Shown here piece after piece: positions 46,726 through 58,148 of a DNA stretch of 64,000 nt. The notes beneath the pieces are model-generated. The model was not told where the DNA came from, did no database searches, and saw only the letters and a program-made list of their open reading frames with translations. Location: assembly GCF_000687475.1 (NCBI RefSeq), contig NC_057321.1, forward strand, positions 682,001 to 746,000, read 5' to 3'. A program made the position numbers and the translations under genes. The stretch's first letter is position 1. The number at the start of each line of letters is the position of its first letter. This DNA comes from Ustilaginoidea virens. Taxonomy: Eukaryota > Ascomycota > Sordariomycetes > Hypocreales > Clavicipitaceae.

Positions 46726-46929
46726 GATGGATTTCCGCCGCCTCGACGTGCAGTTCCAGCCGACATGTATGTATACCAGCAGTCGCCAGTGCAGGTCCGT
46801 TCGCTTCCCCCGGCCCGCCATGGTACGGCGGCACCTTGCTAGTCAGTTGGCCTCCTTGCCCCCTTGCCCTATAGCCAGGTTGTCTGGTGTGAGATGCTTG
46901 AGCTCTTGAGGATGAAGGTAGAAGACCTC

Positions 46930-47690
46930 ACCTGGACAGTGCAGGGCATGCAGGCTGCACACGGTCCGCGGCCGGCAAGCCGGCGAGCAGCACGGTGCGG
47001 ATGGAGGCAGTCTTGGGCTTAAGCCCGTTGACCCCTTGCCCCCTGGCCCCCTGGCCAGGTTGAAAGATATCTTGGCTCTTCAAAGGAAAGAGCTTAACCC
47101 TTGAAAATAAAGGTAAAAGGCCTTAGCTAGACGGTCAAGGGCAGGCAGGCTATCACACTGTCCCCTGCCGGCAAGCCCGCCAGCAACAGCACGGTGCGGA
47201 TGGAGTGTTGGCTCGGCAGTCTTGGGTTTAAGCCCCTTGACCCCTGGCTCCCTGGCCAGGTTAAGAGACATCTTGGCTCTTTGAAGGAAACAGCTTTAGC
47301 CTTGAAAATAAAGGTAAAAGACCTTAACTAGACAGTGCAGGGCAGGCAGGCTGCACACGGTCCGCGGCCGGCAAGCCGGCGAGCAGCACGGTGCGGATGG
47401 AGTTTTGGCTCGGCAGGCGAGCAGCAGCACGGTGTGGATGGAGTTTTGGCTCGGCAGTCTTGGGTTTAAGCCCCTTGACCCCTGGCTCCCTGGCCAGGTT
47501 AAGAGACATCTTGGCTCTTTGAAGGAAACAGCTTTAGCCTTGAAAATAAAGGTAAAAGACCTTAACTAGACAGTCAAGGGCAGGCAGGCTGCACACTGTC
47601 CCCTGCCGGCAAGACCGCCAGCAACAGCACGGTGCGGATGGAGTATTGGCTCGGCAGTCTTGGGTTTACCTTGCCCCCTGGCCCCTTGGC
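46930..47690. repeat. Tandem repeat, about 180-245 bp unit, four copies
   Basis: Units contain CCTTAACTAGACAGT, GGGCAGGCAGGCTGCACAC, GCCGGCAAGCC, AGCACGGTGCGGATGGAG, TTGGCTCGGCAGTCTTGGG, CCCTTGACCCCTGGC and CCTGGCCAGGTT-AAGAGACATC. One unit has an internal duplication of GCGAGCAGCACGGTG...TTTTGGCTCGGCAG (47378-47456). Copies 2 to 4 are very similar over long blocks. No coding frame. Confidence 0.9.
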
Positions 47691-49120
47691 ATTGTGGATG
47701 TAAGGTCACTACTCCGTGTAGAATTCTGAAGTCCTGGCTTCCTCTGCCCTGCCGGCCTAGCTGGTAGGCTGATCATAGGGGTACGGATTTGGGATGCTCC
47801 CCCGGGACCCGGCTGGCAGGAGGACCCTTGGGCCGGGGTGACGGATCTGGCATAGCATTCGCCGCTCGCGCGCGGCAACCCGGGAGTCGACAGGCCAGCC
47901 CTACTGGAGTCGCCAGAGGGGAACCGATCCCTGGCATGCTTGGCCTAGACAGATGCTTGCGCCAAGCACATCTTTAGCGAGTTCGGATACCTGCAGGCCC
48001 ATAACTCAGATGACCTGATTACAGGGGGGCCTAATGGATACTCTCGACTCGACTTTTTTTCTTTTTTCTTCTTCTTCTTCTTCTTTTTTTTTTTTTTTTT
48101 GAATTTTTTTCTCTTTCGGCAGGCAGGCGACGTGCTTGGCTGCAGATCGAGGCTGGGCGGATTGGATGGTTACCAGCAACTAGCGCGTACAGGCGGTGCG
48201 GCGATTCCAGGCGGCGCGGGTTACCGCTTACCGTGGCCGGCACGAGGAAGCGTGGGGTGACGCAGGACTCTTCAAGGAAAAAGAGACGCATTGCTGTGCC
48301 TGACAGTTGGCTGGCGGGACCCGCGGTCCGTCCTTCCCCTCCGCCGCGGTGGGAGAAAAAAAAATCAAAAAGAGGCAAAAATTCTCTGGGGTTTGCTTGT
48401 CCCTGGCCCTGGCCATGCCCACGAGGTATGAGGTATAAGGCAGTCGCTCGAGCTTCCCATAGGGCCGGCATCCCTGCGACCAAGGGGGGGCAGCAAGCAG
48501 ATCCGGTTAGCAACGGCGGGCGGGCGGACGAGTAATCGGCCCTAATGTCCGGGACGTGCATGACAGCCTGGGAAAGCTGGCAGCGAATGGGGAGCTGGAC
48601 TATCGCCATGACGAGTTTTGCGCGGGTCCGGCCCACTTTGTTGAGAATTCTGGGTGGGCAGGTACAGTAGCACAGCGAATGGGCAAGACCGGGGTCGACT
48701 CCAACTAACGGAGTACGGCGAGTTGACGTCTTTTCTGACGGGCAAGGGAGAAGGAAAAGGCGGGCAAGTGGCAGTCGGATGGCAAAGGACAGGAAAAAAA
48801 CACACATACATGCAACGAAAGAAGACCTGCAACACCAGGTGCTTGCTCGTCTCGCCGAGCTGCGGCGCTCGCCTGTTTTCTGTCCGGATGCCGCGTCCGG
48901 CAGTGGAGCTCCTCCCCCGGCCGTGCCCCGAGACCGCCTGGCCAGACCCGCTTTTCCGGCCCCTCTTCCCCGGCTTTCCACCGGGCCCGCAGCGCCGGGC
49001 CATGGACGCCGCATGCCGGGCAGCACAGCACTGCGACTGGACTAGGAAACCCAGGGGACTCATGTTTGTGACGAATATTAGTACCAGATAAGTTATCCCC
49101 CTCATTCCAACCAAGAGGCT
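47691..49120. other. Intergenic region, no gene supported
   Basis: Includes a T-rich/TTC-rich tract at 48055-48104. Antisense frames of 200-330 codons cross it, but they overlap one another in three frames and translate homopolymers, so I do not call them. Confidence 0.55.
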
Positions 49121-49178
49121 GTGATTGGCCGTGATTGGCCGTGAAGCCGAACGGTACAAGCCCGCGGAGAAATATAAA
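49121..49178 (+). promoter_or_regulatory. Duplicated inverted CCAAT boxes plus TATA box
   Basis: Two GTGATTGGCC copies (ATTGG at 49124-49128 and 49134-49138) are followed by TATAAA at 49173-49178, about 120 bp before the first ATG of the APH-like pseudogene. This looks like its original promoter. Confidence 0.5.
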
Positions 49179-49294
49179 CCCGGACGTTTGGACAACTGGG
49201 TCCGGGCCGCGACTCCTTGAACAAGGCGACACGCGACCTGCTCTCTGGCCCCATCACCTTCTCGGCCGCGCGGAAAAGAGCAGCAACGTTCTTC

Positions 49295-50815
49295 ATGCTT
49301 AGCCTATCCGCAGCAGAAGCAAGATTTCTACACTCGGATAGACAGTCATCGTCCCCTGCTCGCCGATGTCGTGGCTCATCACCTCGGCACAAACTCCACA
49401 GAAGTTTCCGTTTCTCCTCAGGACTACTGGCGTCATGGGTCGTTTAACCTTTGCGTCCCCGTCCGAGTCGATGCCGACCGCTCTGCAAGACCCCTAGTTC
49501 CCGAGTTTGTTTCCTGCGCTTCCCCCTGTCTTCCTGCGTTGGAGACGCAGCAAGCCCCGGCAACTCTAACGAAAAGGTCAATTGCGAGGCTGCCACGTAC
49601 GCCTGGCTCCAGGAGAACTGCCCTTTGGTTCCTATCCCGAAGCTCTACGGCTTTGGGCTGTCCACTGACCCGAGAGTAAGTGCCGTGGCTCGCACGTAGT
49701 CGCATCCTGACGCTCGGCCTACTCTCGGTAGTTTACCCATCTCCATCTTCGTCCGTGGTGGTGTCGCTGGTCCTGGCACGCTCGACGACGATTTTGGGCA
49801 GCTTTCGGATTCCGACAGCCTTCGCGCCACGTGTGCCACCGTGTCACCACTCTAGCCGTCTGGCCGACCTCGATATTGGCTACGTTCTCATCCAAACAAT
49901 AACTTCGGGCGAGATGCTCCCAGAGTCTTGGGATGAAAAGCGCGACGACGTCCGCCTGCAGCAGAATCTGCAGCGAGACCTCGCCAGCATCATTCTCTCC
50001 CTGGCAAGCATCCGCCAGCCCCGTATCGGCTCTTTCCGACTTGACGGCAAGGGATATCGGCATCTGGATAACCGTCCCTTGAACGTTTAGTCTGCCATGC
50101 AGGAGGACAAAGGCATCCCTGTCGGCATTTCGCGACGCACGACCTGTTTCCAATGTCGACGACTTCATCCGCCATCAGTTGGAGGCTTTCGACGACCGGC
50201 GCCTCCACCAGCCCAACGCGGTAGAAAGTCGCGACGACGCATGGTACCAAATGTCCAGCCTGGCCGCCGCCGAAATAGTATTCCCACAGCTCTTCCAAAA
50301 GAAGCTGGTCAACGGGCCCTTTGCCCTCTGTTTAACCCATCTTCACCGAAGCAACATCTTTGTCGACGACAACTGGAATGTTACCTGTGTGATTGATGGA
50401 ATTCGCCTGCTCGCTGCCCATTGAATTCATCCAGCCGCCGTACTGGCTCAGCGGAAAATTGGTCGACGAGATTGAACCTGCTGAAGACGCACCCGTGCAT
50501 GCCAAGTTTCTCCAACGCCTACGAGACGAGGAGCAGATTCAGAACCACACGCGAAACGCGGAGCCCCTCTCTTCGACCATGCAGGAAGCTTGGATTTACG
50601 GTTCGTTTTGGGTCACTCTGGCAGTGATGGATCCGGTAGGATTTACGTCAGTTTTTTACGACCGTATATTGCCCGAGCACTTCTCCTTCTCCCCGGAAGA
50701 GCTGACCAAGGCCGATTACCATTTCTTTGCCCGCTTCTGGCGACGTGATATATCCAGCATCATTGATAAAAAGCAGCATGATCGAAGCGAGTATTCTGAA
50801 GAAGGTCTTTGCTGA
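49295..50815 (+). pseudogene. Broken APH/choline-kinase-like phosphotransferase gene
   Basis: Remnant of the large fungal aminoglycoside-phosphotransferase-fold family (small-molecule kinases, mostly uncharacterised). Recognisable blocks occur in order but in changing frames: SPQDYWRHGSFNLCVPV (near 49415-49465); GNSNEKVNCEAATYAWLQEN and VPIPKLYGFGLS (49555-49670); FTHLHLRPWW after a short GTAAGT...TAG intron (49677-49731); LDIGYVLIQTITSGEMLPE (49870-49925); IGSFRLDGKGY (about 50024-50056); then LTHLHRSNIFVDDNWNVTCVID (catalytic and metal loops, 50334-50397, split here only in description); then CSLPIEFIQPPYWL to the stop. Breaks: frameshifts near 49350, 49517, 49845, 50150 and 50397, and an in-frame TAG at about 50088 where the family reads on. 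The stop fits a CAG-to-TAG change. Six independent lesions make a functional product very unlikely. Confidence 0.85.
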
Positions 50816-51814
50816 TTCACACGGGTGCGGCTTAAAACTCGACCACTCTTTTGCCCTCGAGTAGGGGATGGAGGGTTTGCTTGAGACGTATTATTCTTTC
50901 TGTATCTTGCGCAGCCTTGGCAGAGGATGACAGCTGCTTCGCCGTCTTTCCTGCTACGGGAGTGTCGTAGATGGGCTTCCGTATTGCCTTTGCCTCTCAA
51001 ACTCTAGAGGAAGCGCTGTGCGGCCGCATGGTCGGACTGGCGTGTTTTTTGGTCTAGGCGACTATGCAATCGGGTACGGACCTTGCACACTCTCTTTAAC
51101 TCGAGATAAACAGTTGATTGCTCATATAGCTGAATATTTGGGATGTCATGGGGTATATAAACACTCTGTCAATACCATAGCATGTAGAGTTTCCAACTGA
51201 AGCTGCACGGCAGCCATGAGTGCATTCAAAAGACGAGATATCTTGTCTGTTTAGTGCAAGCAATGTATTTCAGTTTCACGTTATTCTCCCCGGAGCAGCA
51301 GCTTGCATTCGACGACATTATCGACCATCAAACGCATCGGAATCAACAAGTCGGCGTTTGAGCATAATTTCCCACCTTTTGACATATCCCCAACGAGTTT
51401 CAACGGGGCCGACATTTGCGGACAATCAAGCGTCAGCTCCATCTCTCATCGGTCAAGGGTGGTAGACCATCCCCTCGACCACCAAACCCAAGTACGCGGC
51501 TTTCAGCCGCTCAAGCAGTGTCACAGGATACAAACGCCCAATACAGCCGCACTTGGTGCGGCGTCGCCCTGTGGGTGCAACGAGGGTAATTTGACAAATG
51601 ACGAGAACCCTGTATAAGAGTAGCACGGCCCCCCTCACGGTACAGCTCTGCTGCCACCCACGTCGACCTGTTCTGGTCTATATGACGCGCAGTTTCTGCC
51701 GTGGTCACTGATTCGACCCCGGCCTGGCTGGTGTCCGCGGCATCATCACCTTGTTCCCGCTACGCCCCGTCATCGCTCCCGGGGCCAGGACCCAACGGCA
51801 AACAGGCTGTCACG
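50816..51814. other. Intergenic region and promoter of the SnoaL-like gene
   Basis: Two TATA-like sites are present: TATATAAA at about 51154-51161 and TATAAG at 51613-51618. The second is placed to serve the SnoaL-like gene; a nine-codon upstream ORF (ATG at 51681) lies in the predicted leader. An inverted copy of the dispersed terminal-repeat-like motif lies at 51536-51568. No gene is seen. Confidence 0.55.
51536..51568 (-). repeat. Dispersed motif, candidate transposon terminal repeat (copy 2, inverted)
   Basis: On the minus strand it reads GGCGACGCCGCACC then AAGTGCGGCTGTATTGGGC, matching the 26748 copy at about 29 of 32 positions. It also forms a short hairpin (GCCGCACTTGGTGCGGC). Confidence 0.55.
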
Positions 51815-52267
51815 ATGCACCCCGCCAACGAAGCAGACCGCGTCGCAACAGCGCTACGAGCAACATACGTGCGCTTCCTCGAGGCCTTCCGGAACCTCGA
51901 CCCGGGCGCCCTCGCGTCGCTGAAAAGCCCCGGGTGCATGCACGTGTTCCTGCCGCAGTCGATCGGCCGGAGAGCCATGAGCATCCAGGAGCACGCCGAG
52001 TATATCCGCACGCTCAAAGGGGTCCTGGAGGATTTCCAGGTCGAGGAGCTCGAGACGATGGTTGATCCGCGCGCGCGGGCTGTGTGCGCACACGTCCTGG
52101 CGACGGCCGAGAGCGTCCACGGGGCGTTCAGCAACGAAGCTGTGTTTTGGCTGCGCATGAGCGAGGATGGCGCCCGGGTTGTGCGGGTGACGGAGTTTGC
52201 GGATAGCGCTACCACGTCGGCCTACTTCGGCCGGCTGCGGAGAGGGTCTATCGCGTCGAAGGTTTGA
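51815..52267 (+). CDS. SnoaL/NTF2-like domain protein, 150 residues
   Basis: Small alpha+beta-barrel protein of the NTF2 superfamily. Members are polyketide cyclases, hydrolases, isomerases or simple ligand carriers, so the reaction cannot be told. A first helix pair (ATALRATYVRFLEAFRNLDP) is followed by GCMHVFLP, where such proteins place a pocket residue, then EHAEYIRTLKGVLEDFQVEE, the strand AVCAHVLATAE, NEAVFWLRMSEDG and RVTEFADSATTSAYF, the usual ending. Single exon. The start is the first in-frame ATG (CACGATGCAC); the frame extends upstream only with a GTG. A TATAAG box lies about 200 bp before it. Neighbours are a decayed kinase-like gene and a membrane protein, so there is no sign of a biosynthetic cluster. 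Similar proteins are common singletons in fungi. Confidence 0.8.
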   Translation: MHPANEADRVATALRATYVRFLEAFRNLDPGALASLKSPGCMHVFLPQSIGRRAMSIQEHAEYIRTLKGVLEDFQVEELETMVDPRARAVCAHVLATAESVHGAFSNEAVFWLRMSEDGARVVRVTEFADSATTSAYFGRLRRGSIASKV

Positions 52268-52379
52268 TAGTGACGCCGACGGGCGAACCGAAGCAGCAGG
52301 GGGGTGTGTGAAGTTGAAATGTGATGACGGACAGAGTGCCGCGGTATTGGGCTTCATATACTGCGATAGGGTAAGCGAG

Positions 52380-52740
52380 GGAGGGGGTTTGTCGTCCGCG
52401 TTCGATGAAGAATCGTTTAGGTGTGTCAGGAGGATATGTTTGGTCTGATTAGGCGCAGGCTGCTGAGTGAAGAACCTTGTGCGTTCAGGTGTATCTGGAT
52501 AAGTGTGGATAGTCTGATTAGGCGCAGGCTGCTGGGTCGGGACGGACCATGTGCGTTTACGTTATGTGGCTGGCATGGATAGTCTCGGTCGTTTCGGTCG
52601 TCTCGGTAGCTCGATAGCCTTGATTAGGCCCAAGCTGCTGGGTCGGGAAGAATCTTGTGCGTTTATCGTTTATATGTTTCCAAGATAGTACCTAGGCTCG
52701 ATTGCCCGGGCTGCTAAGCCATGAAGAACCGTGCGTCCAC
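52380..52740. repeat. Degenerate tandem repeat downstream of the SnoaL-like gene
   Basis: Three to four diverged copies share TCTGATTAGGCGCAGGCTGCTG, a GAAGAACC/GGGACGGACC block and TGTGCGTTTA. Steps are about 69 and 105 bp. The third copy contains a local TCTCGGTCGTTTCGG duplication. Confidence 0.7.
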
Positions 52741-53958
52741 TCCGCTGACCTCTATTGAGTGTATTTCTGACGGAGTCTTCCCAACAGCAATGAAGCAAGA
52801 CTTGGGTTTGTACTTGCTGAATCAGAATCCTCGATCACCATAAAGGCTGCTACCTATACTTGCCAAGTGCTCAGGAGCAAGACTAGTCCATCGGCAAAAC
52901 TCGGTCCGCTTGGGTCATCGCTTGCCGCGCTAAAAGTCCCGACGGAGACAACTTCGAGGGATCGCGCAGGAGCGCCTATGCTATGGCTAGTTATTTTACC
53001 AGTTTCAGTGTCAACGAGCTTGAGCAGTAAGCAACTGCTTAGTATAACATATACAGAAGACCCTAAAGCTAATACTCTTCTTAGATATCTAAGCATTTGT
53101 AGTATAAAGGCATTCTAAATTTACTCTAGTAGACCAATGTCATATGACCTTACCTATGTATATAGGCGCTCCACCATCACATCCTAGCTCAGCTCAATCA
53201 AGCCTCCTTCATATCACATCGTGCCCCTCACATCCGAGTAAGGCTAGTAGTAAGTATTAGCTTCTCCTTGAACAAAACAAAGCAAGATAATCTCTTGCGC
53301 GCCGTGGCAAGTAGATCTGGTGCTTTACTTCAGCAACGGCCTGATCCTACTAGTAGTCTTTACACAGCTATTCACGTATAGAATAGTACCGCCGACTTAT
53401 ATCCGTAAAGCGCGCCATCTTGAGAGCAGTTACGACTAGTAATCTCGCTTCAGGTCATTATCAAGAAGCTGTCGAAAATCAACGTCAAAAAAGACCTGGA
53501 TAGCGGGTGTCCGCGGTATGTAATCTGTACCACCTGACGCCGTCTGGAGCGCCACGGCGCGTCCTGTGGAATGCAGGGGCTCCGGGACCCCTGCATGGCA
53601 TGCGGACCGACTGCGACGGGCGCATGCTCCTTGGGCGAGCCGTGCCGTCTGGCGTTGGCCTGGTGAGAAGCTGATGGGGTTCCAGGTGCTAGTTTCCTGC
53701 AGGTCGAGATGATCCTCAGCCGCAGTCGGCAAGGGTCCAGCACAGCTCCATGTCTTGTCTTCATCGAAACCCAGATCCCGTTATATCCATCCGGTCCTGG
53801 AGGATGCCGGCTCCCAAGACAGTTGTCCGTCTCGCGCCGCATGCTCATCTAGATGATGGATTGAGCTTGGTTCGCCGGCCCCCCGTCAAACTTTCAACCT
53901 ACAACCGAGCTGCCTTGCGCTGGTTCAACAGCCGTCCTTTGACCCCATCCTCGCCCCG
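52741..53958. other. AT-rich island and intergenic DNA
   Basis: From about 52750 to 53430 the sequence is richer in TA dinucleotides than its surroundings (for example near 53035-53110) and has many stops. A minus-strand frame (53096-52854) contains a stretch reading LVDTETGKITSHS that resembles part of a beta-propeller lactonase-like protein, too little to call. From 53440 on, GC content returns to normal. No intact gene. Confidence 0.45.
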
Positions 53959-55616
53959 ATGCTGTACCTCTCGGTAGGGCAAGGCCTTGCTTTGCTCAGT
54001 CTGACCCGGCTGGCGCGCAGTCTCGATGTCCCGGTCAGCTTCTACTCCAGCGTCGACTGCAAGACGGCCAGCGCAATCACGCCCAGCGCCGCGTTGAACC
54101 TCAGCACCTGCATCGTAACGCCGGGCCTGGTTTCTCTGCGCCATGGCAGCGTGCCGTGCGCGGGCGGCGGCACCGTTGTCCCGTATCTCTTCGACGACGC
54201 GGCGTGTGCGACCCGGCAGGGCGTTCTGGACTTTTACAAGACGGGCAGTGACTTTCTCTGCCTTTCTGACTTTGCTTCCAAGTCCATAGCGGCCATTATG
54301 CTTAGCTGCAACAGAAAGCGGCCCGAGCGGCCGCAGGCGACGAGCACCGTCTCGGTCGCGCCAGTTGCCACAGGGGCCGCCGCCGCCGCTTCCTCAGCAA
54401 CGGCTCGTCCCTCGTCTGGTTCGAGCGCAGGCTCCGGCAGTGAGCCAGACATCGCAGCGGGGTGGAGGAGCCTCAGCCTAGGGGCGCGGATAGGCATCAT
54501 TGCCGGTGCGGCCGTGGTCGCGCTCTCGCTCTTGGCTTGCGCTCTCTGCTGCTGCTGCTGCAGGAAGCCGCCCTCTCCCCGCGACCCTCAACAACCGTAT
54601 CACAACAACGAGGTGCCGTACGGATACGACCCGGCCTGGAAAGCGCCTAAAGTTGCGACTCGAGACGTCTCTCGCGCCGACCAGCAGCACCCGGCGGCTG
54701 GTATCGCGTCACCGACGCAGCCATGGGAGCTTCCGGGCGTTTCCCAGGCTGACGCATACGCAAGAGTCGTCGAGAACGTCACCACAGCGGCACGGCAGCA
54801 CGCACGGTCTGGCGCCTTCGACAACAGCGGCATGACCACTGGCGGGATATGCCGCAACGGCGACGATGCTCTGCCGCCTGACATTACATCTGCGGCGTTT
54901 GCGAAGCATGACAAGGAGTGGAAACACCGCCTTGGCGCTGCTGGAGAGCTCTACGTCAGTACAAACCATTTCCATTTGCGCTCTTCGGGGAAGCAGAAAA
55001 AGAAAAAAAAAAAAAAAAAAAAGCCCGGCATGTACAACTGACGACGGCGAGCATAGGTGTTTGAATACCTGCAAAGCCTGGGCCTGCCGAATTTCGGCCC
55101 TCGGAATTGGACGAGTTCGCTCAGGATGACGAGCCCCTCGAATCCAGATCTGGACGGCGCGGGCCCGGCGCACGACGGAATCGCAGACATCGAGTACCCT
55201 GACGAAACGGGAGCCTTTACCGAGTTCCTCGTCGCGAGGGGGTACTCGAGGCACGGGATCCAGAGCGGCATGCGGCCGACGTACTACTTTGAGGTGAAGG
55301 CGACGACGGGTCCCAACCGCCAGGCGCCATTCTACATGAGCGATAACCAGGAAGCGCATGTACGTTGGTCTGGAGCGAGCTTCGTGGCCCCGGGGCTCCG
55401 GCGGTGACGCTGACAAGTGGGTAGATCCGAGACGCTCTGATAAGCCCCGGCCAGACAAGGCGGGTGTACATTATCTGCAGAATCACCAACCTCGGAGGCG
55501 GCAGCGGGACTCGGCTCGCCGTTTTTCTCGACCCGGAGGCGATGCGAAGACGGGGCGAGTTGATCTTCTCGGCTTCCGACACGGAGGATGGGTCGTGGAC
55601 AGTCCGTCCGGCGTAG
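53959..55616 (+). CDS. Single-pass membrane protein with cytoplasmic DUF3883-like domain
   Basis: Three exons (53959-54954, 55057-55359, 55425-55616), all in phase 0, give 496 residues. A hydrophobic leader (MLYLSVGQGLALLSLTRLARS) is followed by an ectodomain with several cysteines and an Ala/Ser/Thr-rich stalk. A transmembrane segment (ARIGIIAGAAVVALSLLAC, about 176-196) is followed by CCCCCRK, a likely palmitoylated stop-transfer. The cytoplasmic part ends in a region reading GAAGELYVFEYLQSLGLP, then DIEYPDETGAF, FEVKATTG (about 410-417), MSDNQEAHIRDA and RRVYIICRITNL, which matches the DUF3883 pattern (NO VEIN C-terminal domain, seen in plant, fungal and bacterial multidomain proteins). 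The E-V-K motif recalls the PD-(D/E)xK nuclease core, but activity is not shown. Intron 1 contains A19; readthrough would give polylysine and a stop. The first half resembles fungal stalked surface sensors. Two overlapping genes joined by chance is the alternative. Confidence 0.72.
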
Positions 55617-57789
55617 GGGGTGTGGATGAGAGAGATGGCGGGAACGTATCCAAGAGCGCGGCTCCAAGTTGGGGATGATTGTAGACTGACATGCTGCCAC
55701 TTGTTCTTTTTCAATTTTTTCATCCGTCTGGATTGTATAATGCCCGTTTGGGTCAACACATGCCGCGAAACAAGATGCCAGTGATGGAAAGACAGGTATG
55801 ATAGATGGCTGCCGCAACGTTTCCCCTTTGAGCACATGCAGCGCTAGAGAGCAACTCCTGGACGCATGTAGAAAAATGTCGCATTGTCGAAGGACATTTG
55901 CTGATTTTCTCGGAAGGACAATGTTGGAAGGAGGACGCAGCAAAGTTTGACGTTCTTCAAACCTGCGAGTAGTGCATGACGATGAAGAATCAGTGGTGAC
56001 AGTGATGACAGCGATGACAGACGAATCGTCAACCAAGTCCGGTCGTGTCCGGCTGGCACCCCTTCCCGAATCACCACTGCAATGGCGGTCCTCGCCAGGG
56101 CGTTTTCAAAAACAGCTTGACCAAGAGCTGTTCCTCTCCAAGAGGGTCCCGGGCTCCCCCGGCTGGCCACCTACGTCGGTAGGTGGCGGGTTCTGGCAAC
56201 GCTGTAGCAGGTGACGCTCTAGCTTCCTAATCCGCCGGCTGGGAGGGTTGATCTCCTTTTCTTGCGGTTTTGTCCTTGTGCTGCTCAAGGCGCTCTTTTG
56301 CTGCTGTTGGTGGATGTCTAGCTGCGGGTAGTTACGGCCAGACCGTACACGCCCTCGCACTTATGTAGACTGGTGGCATAAAGACCACGTCCGCACACAA
56401 GATGGAAAAGAATTCCCTTTGAATACGCGCATACTTGGCAATATCTCTTGATGACCCCAGTTCACGACCGTCCATGACCGTCCACGTCCCTCTATGACAA
56501 TCTCTTCATCGTCACTTCCTGCACTACACTCGTCAGCTTTGAACTCATCTCACGCCTTCGGTACCGCAACCCTGACGAATGATTTGTAGAATCCGACGAT
56601 GAAGGAGATGGTTATTGATAGGCACAAAACAGATGTGGACCGTCACTATTAGGGTCGCAAAAACAGAATGTATGGGCAAGCTTTGTAGATGGTCAAGGGC
56701 TGAATCCTCTGTTCTATGCGCGAGACTTGGTCTTTGTAGCGACGTGGTCTACCTGTTGCAAGGGGTCCCTGTACTGCCTGTGTATGTCCAGAGTGATCTC
56801 CATGCCAACCGGCAGGCATCGTCAGGCCTTATACTTGATGACCCGGATGACAGGGCGGCAGCCCTCGGTCAAGTTCGTTTGGATGTTTGGTAAACCCGTG
56901 GCACTCTAGCATGGCCCCGCGGCTGCTATTATCGAAATATGCTCATGACTGTCCCCAAGTCCCCGACGTTGGACTGACACTCCGACTGCCTCCCCCGAGC
57001 TGTGTGGCTCCTTCCGCCTACATCGGGGCTATCTCGAGTGGTGGACTTTCTTCCCGGCAGTGCCAGCCCTGCCGTAATGGCATCTGCAACACAACGAGCA
57101 CCAGACTTTAACCGAGCCAGCCATACCTCTGGCGGGGATAACAGTGCAGTGGCTGTGTTGCACACCCGTTGCGAGATGCAGATCCGGCCCTAGTTTGTCG
57201 TTGCATCGTTTTGAAATCCCAGGGCCGTGTCGGCAAATGTCTGTAGGGAAAAAGGATGATGAACGAACCGGGGAGAGGTGCCGAATCATCCGACACATGG
57301 CGACTTTGGTTCGCCTCCTGCGAGATGGAGTCTGCAGGGCCTCAACGGATGGCTAGAGGCAGCCAGACTCCAAACGTGCTTGGAGCTAAAGCGATGCATA
57401 AATGGGTGATGCAACGTCGCAGCAGAGCCGCGTCTTTCTAATTCGTACTTTGCGCATCTGGTCAGAATCACTGCCACGGGGCCAAAATCGCCGCCATCTA
57501 CCAGCAAATCTATAACATCTGCTATACCGTAAAGGCTGCAAAACGGGCCCCAGAAGGTGTGCATTGCCTCTACGGTGAAAGTCAAATCAAATAGTTGACG
57601 CGTTCTTTGCACACGTCCTCTGACAAGCCCGTTTGGCAGACTGATACCAGGCACCACCAAGTCATGCCCCCTGTTCAATATATATATATAAGACTTCGTT
57701 CTTGTTTCCACGGGGACGGCATTCCCTGAAGCAATGTTTCCGGCATCAGCATTGTCCGCCAAGCTGGATACCAACACACGCACCTACTC
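55617..57789. other. Intergenic region between convergent genes
   Basis: No gene supported. Contains small CGTCCATGACC copies (about 56466-56495) and a TATATATATATA run (about 57678-57690). Frames are short and overlapping. Confidence 0.55.
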
Positions 57790-58089
57790 CTAGTTCTGCC
57801 AGAGCCTTACAGCTTTGTCCTTCCCCCCGCTGGCTACCCGCTTCCCATCCGGCGCCCAGTCGACCGCGTACACCTCATCAGTATGGCCTACCAAGTCATT
57901 CACCAGCTTGAACGATGACATGGACCACACCTTTAGAGTGGTGTCCTTCGACCCCGTCACTAGGAGCCTGGAGTCTGCCGAGAACGAGCATTGGTAGACG
58001 GTGGCAACATGACCGCGAAGGGTGTTGATGAACTTGCCATCCCTGTCATTTGCCCCCACCCCCTGGTTAGCGCCTGACGATGCCTTCAC

Positions 58090-58148
<59 letters not shown>

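Noticed and set aside
46498..46821. Upstream in-frame start for the cysteine-rich protein
   Set aside because: A TATA box lies between this ATG and the downstream one, and the added 108 residues are basic low-complexity sequence.
52854..53096. 80-codon minus-strand frame resembling a lactonase-type propeller piece
   Set aside because: Too short, inside a TA-rich decayed region, with no neighbouring blocks in any frame.
54955..55041. Readthrough of the DUF3883 gene into a polylysine tail ending at 55041
   Set aside because: The polylysine is an A19 tract in an intron; splicing at 54955/55056 restores the DUF3883-like sequence in phase.
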